From NCBI GenBank assembly GCA_002350105.1, contig DEDT01000011.1, positions 1 to 64,000 on the forward strand: a stretch of 64,000 nt of DNA, in the 5' to 3' direction. Below the pieces are notes generated by a model. The model saw nothing but the letters and a program-made list of their open reading frames with translations. It was not told the origin of the DNA and searched no databases. The position numbers were made by a program, and so were the translations under genes. Each line of letters starts with the position of its first letter. The stretch's first letter is position 1. Shown one piece after another: positions 8,599-18,032 of this stretch. This DNA is from Selenomonadaceae bacterium UBA2897 (GTDB taxonomy: Bacteria; Bacillota; Negativicutes; Selenomonadales; Selenomonadaceae).

Positions 8599-8973
8599 AT
8601 GCAGGTGATTCATACCGACAAGGCGCCGGCGGCGGTGGGGCCTTACAGCCAGGCCATTGCGGCGGGAGATACGTTGTATCTCTCCGGGCAGATTGCCATC
8701 GATCCAGCGGCGGGCAGGATTGTGGCCACGGATATCGCGGGGCAGGCGGAGCAGTGCTGCCGCAATGTGGAGGCGGTGCTGGCGGCTGCGGGCGCGAGCA
8801 TGGCGGATGTGGTGAAGACGACGTGCTTCCTCGCCGATATTGCGGATTTCAAGGCCTTCAACGAGGTCTATGCGAAGCATTTCGTGAGCAAGCCCGCGCG
8901 CAGCTGCGTGGCGGTGAAGGATCTGCCGGCCGGTGCGCTTTGCGAGGTGGAGGCCACGGCCGTACGCCAGTGA
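8599..8973 (+). CDS. ridA: RidA family enamine/imine deaminase
   Basis: A 124-residue cytoplasmic protein of the RidA/YjgF/UK114 family that hydrolyses reactive 2-aminoacrylate and 2-aminocrotonate released by PLP enzymes such as threonine dehydratase. Seen are KAPAAVGPYSQAI, LYLSGQIAIDP and the conserved RSCVAVKDLPAGALCEVEA with the substrate-binding Arg and the C-terminal Glu. ATG 8599 has GGGAGG 8 nt upstream. Standing next to ilvD and 5 kb from ilvA, it fits quality control in isoleucine synthesis. Confidence 0.92.
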   Translation: MQVIHTDKAPAAVGPYSQAIAAGDTLYLSGQIAIDPAAGRIVATDIAGQAEQCCRNVEAVLAAAGASMADVVKTTCFLADIADFKAFNEVYAKHFVSKPARSCVAVKDLPAGALCEVEATAVRQ

Positions 8974-9072
8974 TAAGCGGGGCATCCGCCGCAGGGAGTG
9001 CTTGACGTAATTCCTTAGGGGCGGATTTTATCCGCAATTTGTATACTGTATATTATATTAAGGGGAGATATT

Positions 9073-10725
9073 ATGCGCAGCGATGTGGTCAAGAAGGGCG
9101 TCACGAGGACGGCGCACCGTACGTTATTCCATGCCATGGGCTACAGCGATGAGGATCTGCAGAAGCCGCTCATCGGCGTGGTCAATGCGTTCAACGAGAT
9201 TATTCCGGGGCATATCCATCTGCGGGAGATTGCGCAGGCCGTCAAGCTGGGGATTGCGGCGGCAGGCGGCACGCCGGTGGAGTTCCCTGCCATCGGCATT
9301 TGCGATGGCATCGCGATGGGCCATGACGGCATGAAATACCCGCTGGCGAGCCGTGAGCTTATCTGCGATTCCATCGAGGCTATGGCCAATGCCCATGCCT
9401 TCGATGGCCTCGTGATGATTCCGAACTGCGACAAGATCGTGCCGGGCATGCTCATGGCGGCCGGGCGCGTAAACATCCCCACGGTGGTCGTGAGTGGCGG
9501 TCCGATGCTGGCTGGTCGGTATCAGGGCAGGGATGTGAGCGTCAGCACGATGTTTGAGGCCGCAGGCAAGGTAGAGTCCGGCCAGCTTTCGCGCGAGGAA
9601 ATGGCTACGATGGAGCATTGCGCCTGCCCTGGCTGCGGCTCCTGCGCGGGCTTGTTCACGGCCAATACGATGAACTGCCTCACCGAGGTGCTGGGCATGG
9701 GCCTGCCGGGCAACGGCACGATTCCTGCGGCTTATACGGGCGCGCGCCGCATCCTCGCCAAGAAAGCTGGCGCGACGGTTATGGAACTGGTGAAGAAGCA
9801 GATCAGGCCGCGCGACATCATGACGATGCAGGCCTTCGAGAACGCGATTGCCGTGGATATGGCTATCGGCGGCTCGACGAATACGGTGTTGCATCTGCCG
9901 GCCATTGCGCATGAGGCAGGCCTTGAGCTGCCGCTCGCGAAGTTCGATGAGATCAGCCGCAAGGCCGCCTATATCTGCAAGCTCAGCCCGGGCGGCACGT
10001 ATCACATGCAGGATCTCAACGAGGCGGGCGGCATCAACGCGGTCATGCAGGAGCTGACGAAGACAGGGCTCATCCATACGGATGCGCTGACGGTTACGGG
10101 CACGGTGGCCGAGCGCATCAAGGGCGCATCAATCCAGCGTCCGGAGGTCATCCATACCGTGGAGAACGCCTATATGCATAAGGGCGGCATCGCAATCCTC
10201 ACGGGCAATCTCGCGCCGCACGGCTCCGTCATCAAGGAGAGTGCCGTGGAGCCGGAGCTGCTCACCTATGAGGGCACGGCGAAGTGCTACAATTCCGAGG
10301 AGGAGGCCATCAAGGCCATCATGGGCGGCGAAATCAAGGAGGGCCATGTGGTGGTCATCCGCTACGAGGGCCCGAAGGGTGGCCCCGGCATGCGCGAGAT
10401 GCTGAATCCGACGGCCGTGATTACGGGCATGGGGCTGAAGGTGGCTCTGCTGACGGATGGCCGCTTCAGCGGCGCGAGTCGCGGCGCCTGCGTCGGCCAT
10501 ATCTCGCCGGAGGCCATGGAGGGCGGCCCTATCGCGCTCATTGAGGATGGGGATAAGATCCTCGTCGATGTGCCCAACCGCAAGCTGGAGCTCGAGGTCA
10601 GCGACGAGGAGCTGGCGCGCCGCAAGGCGAACTGGCAACAGCCGGAGCCCAAGGTAAAGACGGGCTATCTCTCGCGCTATGCGCGCCTCGTCACCTCGGC
10701 CAATACGGGCGCGGTGTTGCAGTAA
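9073..10725 (+). CDS. ilvD: Dihydroxy-acid dehydratase
   Basis: Iron-sulfur dehydratase that makes the 2-keto acid precursors of valine and isoleucine. The 550-residue length is normal for the IlvD subfamily. Cluster ligands are seen as [20 protein letters not shown] and the earlier region around GICDG; the [22 protein letters not shown] and [21 protein letters not shown] stretches are family hallmarks. ATG 9073 follows AAGGGGAG. It is transcribed towards the ilvC-ilvB operon, with a terminator between that can serve both. A TTGTATAC element (about 9040-9047) upstream resembles one before ilvC. Confidence 0.96.
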   Translation: MRSDVVKKGVTRTAHRTLFHAMGYSDEDLQKPLIGVVNAFNEIIPGHIHLREIAQAVKLGIAAAGGTPVEFPAIGICDGIAMGHDGMKYPLASRELICDSIEAMANAHAFDGLVMIPNCDKIVPGMLMAAGRVNIPTVVVSGGPMLAGRYQGRDVSVSTMFEAAGKVESGQLSREEMATMEHCACPGCGSCAGLFTANTMNCLTEVLGMGLPGNGTIPAAYTGARRILAKKAGATVMELVKKQIRPRDIMTMQAFENAIAVDMAIGGSTNTVLHLPAIAHEAGLELPLAKFDEISRKAAYICKLSPGGTYHMQDLNEAGGINAVMQELTKTGLIHTDALTVTGTVAERIKGASIQRPEVIHTVENAYMHKGGIAILTGNLAPHGSVIKESAVEPELLTYEGTAKCYNSEEEAIKAIMGGEIKEGHVVVIRYEGPKGGPGMREMLNPTAVITGMGLKVALLTDGRFSGASRGACVGHISPEAMEGGPIALIEDGDKILVDVPNRKLELEVSDEELARRKANWQQPEPKVKTGYLSRYARLVTSANTGAVLQ

Positions 10726-10752
10726 GGCGTAGCCAGCGCCAATCAGGCAGCT

Positions 10753-10797
10753 AAAAATGCCACCTCTCCGCAGGAGTTGCGGGAAGGTGGCATTTTC
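10753..10797. terminator. Bidirectional terminator between ilvD and ilvB
   Basis: AAAATGCCACCT (from 10754) pairs with AGGTGGCATTTT (to 10796), with T tracts on both strands. It lies between the convergent ilvD and ilvB. Confidence 0.8.
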
Positions 10798-10810
10798 TTG
10801 TGGGTTATGT

Positions 10811-12493
10811 TCAGTCGCCCAAAACCATTTCGTCCAGGCGCTTGCCGCCGGGCACCATGGGATAGACGTTCTCATCCTCGGGGATGAAGACGTCGAGCAG
10901 GGCGGGGCCGTCGCTCTGCATTAGTTCCTTCACGGCGGCGGCGAGCTCGCCGGGCTGGTGCACGGCCCTGGCCGTGACGCCCATGGAGGCGGCGACGCGC
11001 GTGAGGTCCGGGCCATCGTGGAGCAGGGATTCGGCGCTGTGGCCGTGGTAGAACATGCGCTGCCACTGGTTAACCATGCCGAGCACGCTGTTGTGCAGCA
11101 CGACGGTCTTGACTGTGAGGCCGTACTTATGCAGCGTAGCGAATTCCTGGCAGTTCATCATGATGCTTCCGTCGCCCGTGAAGAGCACGACCTGCTTCGC
11201 TTTCTGGCCGACCTTGGCGCCGAGGGCGGCGGGCAGGCCGTAGCCCATGGTGCCGAGGCCGCCGGAGGTGACGAAGTGGCGCGGCAGGCTGCTTTGCCAA
11301 AATTGGGCGGCCCAGATCTGATGCTGGCCGACGTCGGTGGCCACGATGGTGTCCTCGCGGGCGTATTGCTGCACCTCGGTGATGACGTCCTGCGGCGAAA
11401 TCTGGCCGTCGAGGTGGCGGCAGGCGAAGGGATGCGTCCGGTGCGCTTCCTCCAGCTGCTGGCGCCAGTCCTGGCGCGCTCCGGCGTAGTCGGCGGGCAG
11501 ATCCTGCCGGGCGGCAGCGGCGAAGGCGGGCAGCGACCAGCGCAGGTCGCCTTTGACCTTGAGATCGGGCTCGATGATCTTGCCGAGTTCGCGCGGGTCG
11601 ATGTCGAAGTGTACGATTTTCGCATGCGGCGCAAAGGCCTTGACGTTGCCGGCCACGCGGTCGCTGAAGCGGCAGCCCACGGCGAGCAGCAGGTCGCATT
11701 GCATGACGGCGCGGTTGGCCGCGAAGGAGCCGTGCATGCCGACGAGGCCGAGGTTCGTGGCATAGCCATCGTCGATGGCGCCCTTGCCCATGAGCGTGGT
11801 CACGACGGGCAGCTGCGCCTGGGTGACGAAGCCGCGCAGGGCGTCTGCCGTGTCGGAGATGACCACGCCGCCGCCGACCATGAGCAGGGGCTTTTTCGCC
11901 TCGCGCAGCAGCCTGACGGCTTCCCTGATGCTGTTTTCGTCGCCTTTTTCAACGGTGTTGGCCGCGGGCTCATCGGGATAGGTGAAGTCGAGAGTCGCCT
12001 GAAAGACGTTCTTCGCGATGTCGATGCAGACGGGGCCGGGGCGGCCGCTCACGGCCAGCGTGAAGGCTTCGCGCAGCACGCGGGGCAGGTCATCCGCATT
12101 TCTGACGAGATAATTGCGTTTGCAGATGGCCCTGGTGATGCTGGTGACGTCGGCCTCCTGAAAGGAATCCTTGCCTAAGAGGTGTGTGGGCACCTGGCCG
12201 CTGATCACGACGAGGGGCACGGAGTCGCTGTTGGCTGTGGCTAGCCCAGTGACCATGTTGCAGATGCCGGGGCCGGAGGTGGCGAAGCAGACGCCGGGCT
12301 TGCCCGTGACGCGGGCGTAGCCATCGGCGGCATGCACGGCACCCTGTTCGTGGCCCGTGAGGATATGGGGGAATTTTGCCTGATAGAGGGCATCGTAGAG
12401 GTCGAGAACAGCGCCGCCGGGATAGCCAAAGACGACGGGGACTTTTTCACGTTTCAGGCATGCGATCACAGCCTGTGCACCAGTCATATGCAT
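10811..12493 (-). CDS. ilvB: Acetolactate synthase, large (catalytic) subunit
   Basis: Thiamine diphosphate enzyme condensing pyruvate with pyruvate or 2-ketobutyrate. The start MHMTGAQAVIACL has AAGGAGAACTCT directly before ATG 12493; the in-frame extension upstream is not needed. 560 residues, normal. FGYPGGAVLDLYDAL with the catalytic Glu in GHEQGAVHAADGYAR, and the ThDP-binding GDGSIMMNCQEFAT motif near residue 440, are clear. It is downstream of ilvC in a two-gene operon. The regulatory small subunit (ilvN/ilvH) is not in this window. Confidence 0.95.
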   Translation of the reverse strand: MHMTGAQAVIACLKREKVPVVFGYPGGAVLDLYDALYQAKFPHILTGHEQGAVHAADGYARVTGKPGVCFATSGPGICNMVTGLATANSDSVPLVVISGQVPTHLLGKDSFQEADVTSITRAICKRNYLVRNADDLPRVLREAFTLAVSGRPGPVCIDIAKNVFQATLDFTYPDEPAANTVEKGDENSIREAVRLLREAKKPLLMVGGGVVISDTADALRGFVTQAQLPVVTTLMGKGAIDDGYATNLGLVGMHGSFAANRAVMQCDLLLAVGCRFSDRVAGNVKAFAPHAKIVHFDIDPRELGKIIEPDLKVKGDLRWSLPAFAAAARQDLPADYAGARQDWRQQLEEAHRTHPFACRHLDGQISPQDVITEVQQYAREDTIVATDVGQHQIWAAQFWQSSLPRHFVTSGGLGTMGYGLPAALGAKVGQKAKQVVLFTGDGSIMMNCQEFATLHKYGLTVKTVVLHNSVLGMVNQWQRMFYHGHSAESLLHDGPDLTRVAASMGVTARAVHQPGELAAAVKELMQSDGPALLDVFIPEDENVYPMVPGGKRLDEMVLGD

Positions 12494-12519
12494 AGAGTTC
12501 TCCTTATCTATATACACGA

Positions 12520-12544
12520 CAAGCCTTCCATTTTGGAAGGCTTG
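12520..12544 (-). promoter_or_regulatory. Perfect hairpin between ilvC and ilvB
   Basis: Ten-bp arms CAAGCCTTCC/GGAAGGCTTG with a 5-nt loop in the ilvC-ilvB intergenic gap. It has no T tract on the coding strand, so it is more likely an mRNA stabiliser, processing site or partial attenuator than a full terminator. Confidence 0.45.
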
Positions 12545-12570
12545 CATTCTTGCCAGGGAAAATGCGGGTT

Positions 12571-13644
<1,074 letters not shown>

Positions 13645-13849
13645 TTATGGTTTCACTTGTTCGCGCCGGTTTTGAAAAAGCTTGTTTGTAGTTTACAATT
13701 CGCATTGTGTTTTGTCAATACCTTTGAATAAAAATTACATAGAGTTTTTCATAAAAGGACAATATTACTTAAAGCGCGCGGCGGAAGGACAGAAAATGGC
13801 AGACATGGGATGAATAAGGGGAAAGATAAGCATATTTGCAGCAAGGGGG

Positions 13850-13879
13850 TTGACATTCTGTCTGCCATTAGGCTATAGT
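13850..13879 (+). promoter_or_regulatory. Promoter for ilvA
   Basis: TTGACA (13850-13855), 18-bp spacer, TATAGT (13874-13879), 50 bp before the ilvA start. Confidence 0.65.
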
Positions 13880-13929
13880 TAGGAGCAATTCGTTATGATT
13901 TGTCAGCTGAGGAAAGGATGTTGTGTTTT

Positions 13930-15156
13930 ATGGATTATGCAGAAGTGGCAGATTCGGCCGGCCTGCAGGATGTGGAGCAGGCGGCAGAGCGGCTCAAGGG
14001 TGTTGCGCGCCATACGCCGCTGATCGCGAGCGAGTATTTCTCGGTGCTTTCGGGCAACGAGGTGCGGCTGAAGGCGGAGAACCTGCAGCATACCGGCGCG
14101 TTCAAGCTGCGCGGGGCCTACAATAAGATTTCTCAGCTGACGCCGGAGGAGCGGGCGAAGGGCGTCATCACGTCTTCGGCCGGCAACCACGCGCAGGGCG
14201 TGGCCTATGCGGCGCAGAAACTCGGCGTCAAAGCCGTGATCTGCATGCCCGCGACGACGCCGATTCTAAAGGTCGAAGGCACGCGCGCACTCGGCGCGGA
14301 GGTCGTGCTGCACGGCGATGGCTTCGATGATGCCTATGCCTACAGCCTGGAGCTGCAGAAAAAGCGTGGTTATGTCTATGTGCATCCCTTTGATGACCTG
14401 CAGGTACTGCTCGGCCAGGGCACGACGGCGCTGGAAATCCTGCAGGACTGGCAGGATGTGGACGTCATCCTCGTGCCTGTGGGTGGCGGCGGCTTTGCTT
14501 CGGGCGTGGCACTGGCCGCGAAGTGCCTGAACCCGCACGTGCAGGTCTATGGCGTTGAGCCGGAGCATGCGGCCTGCATGAAGACGGCGCTGAAGCAGGG
14601 CGGGATTACGACACTTGCGAGTGCCGATACCGTGGCCGACGGTTGTGCCGTGAAGCGCGCGGGGAATCTCACCTATGCCTTCTGCCAGAAATACCTCGAC
14701 GGCATCCTCACGGTCTCGGAAATGGAAATCATGAATGCGCTGCTCTCGCTCATTGAGAAGCACAAGCTTATCGCCGAGGGCGCGGGCGTGCTTTCGCTGG
14801 CGGCGCTCAGCAAGCTGCCCTGCCGCCACAAGAAGGTTGCGGCCATCGTCTCGGGCGGCAACATCGATATCTCCACGATTTCAGCCCTCATCGATAAGGC
14901 CCTCATCGCGCGCGGCCGTGTCTTCTGCTTCTCGGTACAGCTTCCGGACAAGCCGGGTCAGTTGCTGGCGGTATCGCAGATCCTCGCTGATCAGGGCGCG
15001 AATGTCATCAGGCTGGACCACGATCAGGCCATGGTCACGGACAGTTTCCAGAAGGTCGTGCTGACCGTGACGGTGGAGACGCACAACCAGCAGCACATCG
15101 ACCGCATCTGCCGCGCGCTGGAAAAGGGCGGTTACGCGGTCACGAAAGTCTATTGA
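13930..15156 (+). CDS. ilvA: Threonine ammonia-lyase with C-terminal ACT domain
   Basis: PLP enzyme that deaminates threonine to 2-ketobutyrate for isoleucine synthesis. 408 residues from ATG 13930 (MDYAEVAD); ATG 13918 lies within 3 nt of AGGAAAGG and is less likely. The PLP lysine is in TGAFKLRGAYNKI, the phosphate-binding glycine loop is VGGGGFASG, and SAGNHAQGVAYAA is the substrate loop. Residues from about 330 (FSVQLPDKPGQLLAVSQIL) form a single ACT domain as in the short TdcB/IlvA form, suggesting allosteric control. Divergent from ilvC-ilvB. Confidence 0.93.
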   Translation: MDYAEVADSAGLQDVEQAAERLKGVARHTPLIASEYFSVLSGNEVRLKAENLQHTGAFKLRGAYNKISQLTPEERAKGVITSSAGNHAQGVAYAAQKLGVKAVICMPATTPILKVEGTRALGAEVVLHGDGFDDAYAYSLELQKKRGYVYVHPFDDLQVLLGQGTTALEILQDWQDVDVILVPVGGGGFASGVALAAKCLNPHVQVYGVEPEHAACMKTALKQGGITTLASADTVADGCAVKRAGNLTYAFCQKYLDGILTVSEMEIMNALLSLIEKHKLIAEGAGVLSLAALSKLPCRHKKVAAIVSGGNIDISTISALIDKALIARGRVFCFSVQLPDKPGQLLAVSQILADQGANVIRLDHDQAMVTDSFQKVVLTVTVETHNQQHIDRICRALEKGGYAVTKVY

Positions 15157-15187
15157 GTTCTCGCCAGAGTTTCGGCAAATCATACAT

Positions 15188-15225
15188 AAAAACGGCAGCT
15201 GCCCGCATGGGGCGGCTGCCGTTTC
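15188..15225. terminator. Terminator between ilvA and the phosphoethanolamine transferase gene
   Basis: AAAACGGCAGC...GCTGCCGTTT hairpin, with A and T tracts on the two sides, between convergent genes. Confidence 0.75.
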
Positions 15226-15254
15226 GTTTATGGCATGAGCCGTAGGTTCGTATA

Positions 15255-17093
15255 TTATTGTTCCGGGCCGCCATCCGGGTCCTCCAGCAGGTTGTGCTCG
15301 CCGAGCATCGTCGTGAGGTCCTTGCGGTGGAAGCGGTATTTTTGCGAGCTCAGGTCTTGCCCAGCGTCGTAGTGGTTCGAGGGGGCGTTCAGGAGGCCGC
15401 TGATGGTATCGTAGAGCATGTCGTTCGTGAAGTAGCGGCTGCGGTGGCCCCAGAGTGCGAGCGCCTGCGTCGGCAGGGCCGCGCGGTACTCCGGTGAGAG
15501 ATAGACGAACATCGGGATGCGCACCATGTCGAAGCTGAACACGTCCGGGTTGTGGGAGATAGCCAGGTTCTCGCCGTGATCGGAGAAGTAGAGCATGGCC
15601 TGCAGGTGCAGGTTCTGCTTCGCATATTCATAGATCTGTTGCAGGACGTGGTCGGTGTAGAGGATACTGTTCGCGTACGAGGGCTCGGAGGAGAGCGAGG
15701 ATTCGCCATCCTCCGTCTGGAAGACCTCGTAGTCCTTGGGATAGCGGTTGTTGTAGTAGATGTGGCTGCCCATGATGTGCAGCACGAGGAAGTTGTTCTG
15801 CGTCGGGTCGACCTGTGCGAGGTAGGGCAGCAGCTCCTCATCGTATTTGTCGGAGAAGTTGTAGGAGTCATCTGTCCAGGCCGCGACGTCGGCTGTCTTG
15901 GCGACGAGCGTAATCGCGCTGTCGTACTGGCCGTAACGGCCCTGATTGCTGAACCAGTAGGTGTGGTAGCCGGCTTTCTTTGCGACGTCGACGATGGAGT
16001 TCGACTCGAAGAATTCCTTATCGTTGTACTGGCTCTGTTCCGTCAGCACACGCTGCAGCACGGGCACGGTCTGCGACCAGGAGGAGTAGACGTTCTGGAA
16101 GAGCGTGAAATCGCCGTTATTGGCCATCTGCGAGAGCCAGGGCGTATTGTCGTAGGCATAGTCCGGCGTGAAGGCCTTCATATAGTTGCGCGAGGCAGAC
16201 TCGCCGATCACGACGATGACGGTGCCGGGGGCCTTGGCGGCGAGCGTCTGTGTGCCGTCGACCTTCAGCTCGGCAAAGCGGTCGTCGTGGGTGACGCTGT
16301 AGGTCTGTGTCTGTTCGACGTAGGAGTTGACGTCTTTCCACTGGCCCGCAATAGATGTCTCCGGCACCGTGAAGCGCAGGGCGATGGCCGCGGCGAGGAA
16401 GACGAGCACGAGGGAGACGAACTGGCTCGGATGTGCTGCGCCGTCGGCCGCCTCCATGCGCCGCGCGAACTGAAGATGGCAGCGGTAAGCCCACCAGAGG
16501 AAGAGGCCGATGCCGCAGACGATGAGCAGTGTCGGCACGGGGCCGACATTGGAATGAATGAAGTCCATGCTCTCCCGGTAGTTCGTGAGGTAGACGGCCA
16601 TGAGTGAGGCCGGCGAGAGGCAGTGCCAGAACATGACGTAGTAGGCGTACTGCATAAAGGGGATGATGAGCAGCAGAAAATTCAGCAGCGCGAGGAAGAC
16701 GGCGGCGAGGCGCATCCAGCCCGTGCGCATGAGAATGGCACCCAGCGAAGTGAGCAGTACGATCTCGCTGGTGCCCACGAGGAAGTCGAAGAAGACGAGC
16801 TGCTGGTACCAGTAGGTATTGTATGTCCAGAAGTAGAGCAACGGGAAGGCCGTTGCCCAGGCGAGGCCCGTGACGAGGTTCGGCAGCATGGGCTTCGAAA
16901 ACAGCGAGACGCCTGTGCCGAACTGCATCATTTCCAGTGCGAGGATGATGGGGACGAGCGAGGGAATGATATTCTCGCTGCCCATGTTCTGTCCGATATC
17001 CAGATAAAAGGAATTCATGCAGAGATAGTAGATGCAGGCCATGAGCAGCCAGCTCCAGGGCGGCATCAGGCGGGAAGTATTCGATGAAGGCAT
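15255..17093 (-). CDS. Phosphoethanolamine transferase-like sulfatase-fold membrane enzyme
   Basis: 612 residues with five N-terminal membrane segments (to about residue 210) and a periplasmic sulfatase-fold domain, the layout of EptA/CptA-type transferases that add phosphoethanolamine to lipid A or LPS core. VIVVIGESASRNYMKAF holds the first metal Glu; the Thr of SSWSQTVPVLQRVLTE is the likely nucleophile; LHIMGSHIYYNNRYP and YFSDHGENL provide later metal ligands. It is monocistronic, with an AT-rich 290-bp gap to the divergent OhrR-like gene. Such genes can lower cationic peptide binding; the acceptor here is not shown. Confidence 0.82.
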   Translation of the reverse strand: MPSSNTSRLMPPWSWLLMACIYYLCMNSFYLDIGQNMGSENIIPSLVPIILALEMMQFGTGVSLFSKPMLPNLVTGLAWATAFPLLYFWTYNTYWYQQLVFFDFLVGTSEIVLLTSLGAILMRTGWMRLAAVFLALLNFLLLIIPFMQYAYYVMFWHCLSPASLMAVYLTNYRESMDFIHSNVGPVPTLLIVCGIGLFLWWAYRCHLQFARRMEAADGAAHPSQFVSLVLVFLAAAIALRFTVPETSIAGQWKDVNSYVEQTQTYSVTHDDRFAELKVDGTQTLAAKAPGTVIVVIGESASRNYMKAFTPDYAYDNTPWLSQMANNGDFTLFQNVYSSWSQTVPVLQRVLTEQSQYNDKEFFESNSIVDVAKKAGYHTYWFSNQGRYGQYDSAITLVAKTADVAAWTDDSYNFSDKYDEELLPYLAQVDPTQNNFLVLHIMGSHIYYNNRYPKDYEVFQTEDGESSLSSEPSYANSILYTDHVLQQIYEYAKQNLHLQAMLYFSDHGENLAISHNPDVFSFDMVRIPMFVYLSPEYRAALPTQALALWGHRSRYFTNDMLYDTISGLLNAPSNHYDAGQDLSSQKYRFHRKDLTTMLGEHNLLEDPDGGPEQ

Positions 17094-17306
17094 ATAGCCG
17101 TGCTCCTTTCAGAAAAATTCGCAGGCTGTAGCATAATATACAGCAGATTTCTTCTTTTTATCGTATACTTTGCAGTACGTAGATACTCTAGATGATTCTA
17201 CTAGGCTGGCTTATTTCTGTCAATAGAAACATGGCCGTTCACAGTGAGCATACTTGTTTCCTATCTATAATGGACGTATAAAATATACCATATACACAAT
17301 GGATTG

Positions 17307-17335
17307 TTGACAAATTTAACTAATAAATTTATCAT
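17307..17335 (+). promoter_or_regulatory. Promoter for the OhrR-like gene
   Basis: TTGACA (17307-17312), 17-bp spacer, TATCAT (17330-17335). The AT-rich spacer and flanks (TTTAACTAATAAATTTA) could hold an autoregulatory operator. Confidence 0.6.
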
Positions 17336-17386
17336 TGTATTATGAATCACCATGGATTGTGAATACTGTGTTAAGGAGTGGCCGTA

Positions 17387-17836
17387 ATGGATAAAGATGA
17401 TCCCTTACTGTTAGAAAATCAATTATGTTTCCCCCTCTATGCCTGCTCCCGGGAAATCGTCAAGGTCTACCGGCCCTGGCTGGATGAGCTGGGCATCACC
17501 TATACGCAGTACATCACGCTCATGGTGCTCTGGGAGGAGCAGCAGATCAGTGTCAAGGATCTGGGGGCGCGCCTGCGCCTGGATTCTGGCACGCTGACGC
17601 CGCTGCTGAAGAAGCTGGAGGCCAAGGGATATCTGCATCGCCAGCGCTCGGTGTCGGATGAGCGCGTCGTGCTGGCCTGTATCACGGAGGCCGGCAATGC
17701 GCTGAAGGCGCGGGCACAGGATATCCCGCTGGCGCTGAAGCGCTATCTGCAGTCGTTCCCGCAGGAGAAATCGCGGGAGCTGTACCGGTTGCTCTATGAG
17801 CTCATCGGCGTGCTGGATGCGTCGGCAAAAAAATAA
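17387..17836 (+). CDS. MarR-family regulator, OhrR-like peroxide sensor
   Basis: 149-residue winged helix-turn-helix repressor. The N-terminal LENQLCFPLYACSREIVKVYRPWLDELG closely follows OhrR, where the Cys in QLCF (residue 14 here) is the organic-peroxide-sensing residue. The DNA-binding part is seen in SVKDLGARLRLDSGTLTPLLKKLEAKGYLHRQRS and DERVV. ATG 17387 has AAGGAG 9 nt upstream. No ohr peroxidase gene lies in the window, so the target is unknown or the gene is autoregulated. Confidence 0.8.
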   Translation: MDKDDPLLLENQLCFPLYACSREIVKVYRPWLDELGITYTQYITLMVLWEEQQISVKDLGARLRLDSGTLTPLLKKLEAKGYLHRQRSVSDERVVLACITEAGNALKARAQDIPLALKRYLQSFPQEKSRELYRLLYELIGVLDASAKK

Positions 17837-17850
17837 TTTTTTATCCCGCC

Positions 17851-17886
17851 GAGGGGAGGAAACATGCGGTTTCCTCCCCCTTTTTC
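17851..17886 (+). terminator. Intrinsic terminator after the OhrR-like gene
   Basis: GAGGGGAGGAAAC / GTTTCCTCCCCC with a 5-nt loop, followed by TTTTT. Confidence 0.85.
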
Positions 17887-17921
17887 GTGACGAAAAGCAC
17901 AGCTGTATGCACTTTGATGCA

Positions 17922-17950
17922 TTGCCAGAATCTCTTTCCTCCGCTATAAT
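17922..17950 (+). promoter_or_regulatory. Promoter for nrdD
   Basis: TTGCCA (17922-17927), 17-bp spacer, TATAAT (17945-17950), upstream of the paired NrdR boxes. Confidence 0.6.
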
Positions 17951-17975
17951 GTATAACTGTTATGACGCACATAAA

Positions 17976-18023
17976 CCACAAGATATAGTGAAAGGCAGGG
18001 GGACGTGCTACTAGATATAGCAC
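17976..18023 (+). promoter_or_regulatory. Tandem NrdR boxes before nrdD
   Basis: Two elements, CCACAAGATATAGTG (17976-17990) and TACTAGATATAGCAC (18009-18023), match the NrdR box pattern ACAcTATATaGTgt. The repeated AGATATAG cores start 32 bp apart, three helical turns, as is usual for NrdR pairs. They lie downstream of the -10 box, a repressing position. Confidence 0.7.
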
Positions 18024-18032
18024 AGTGACAAG

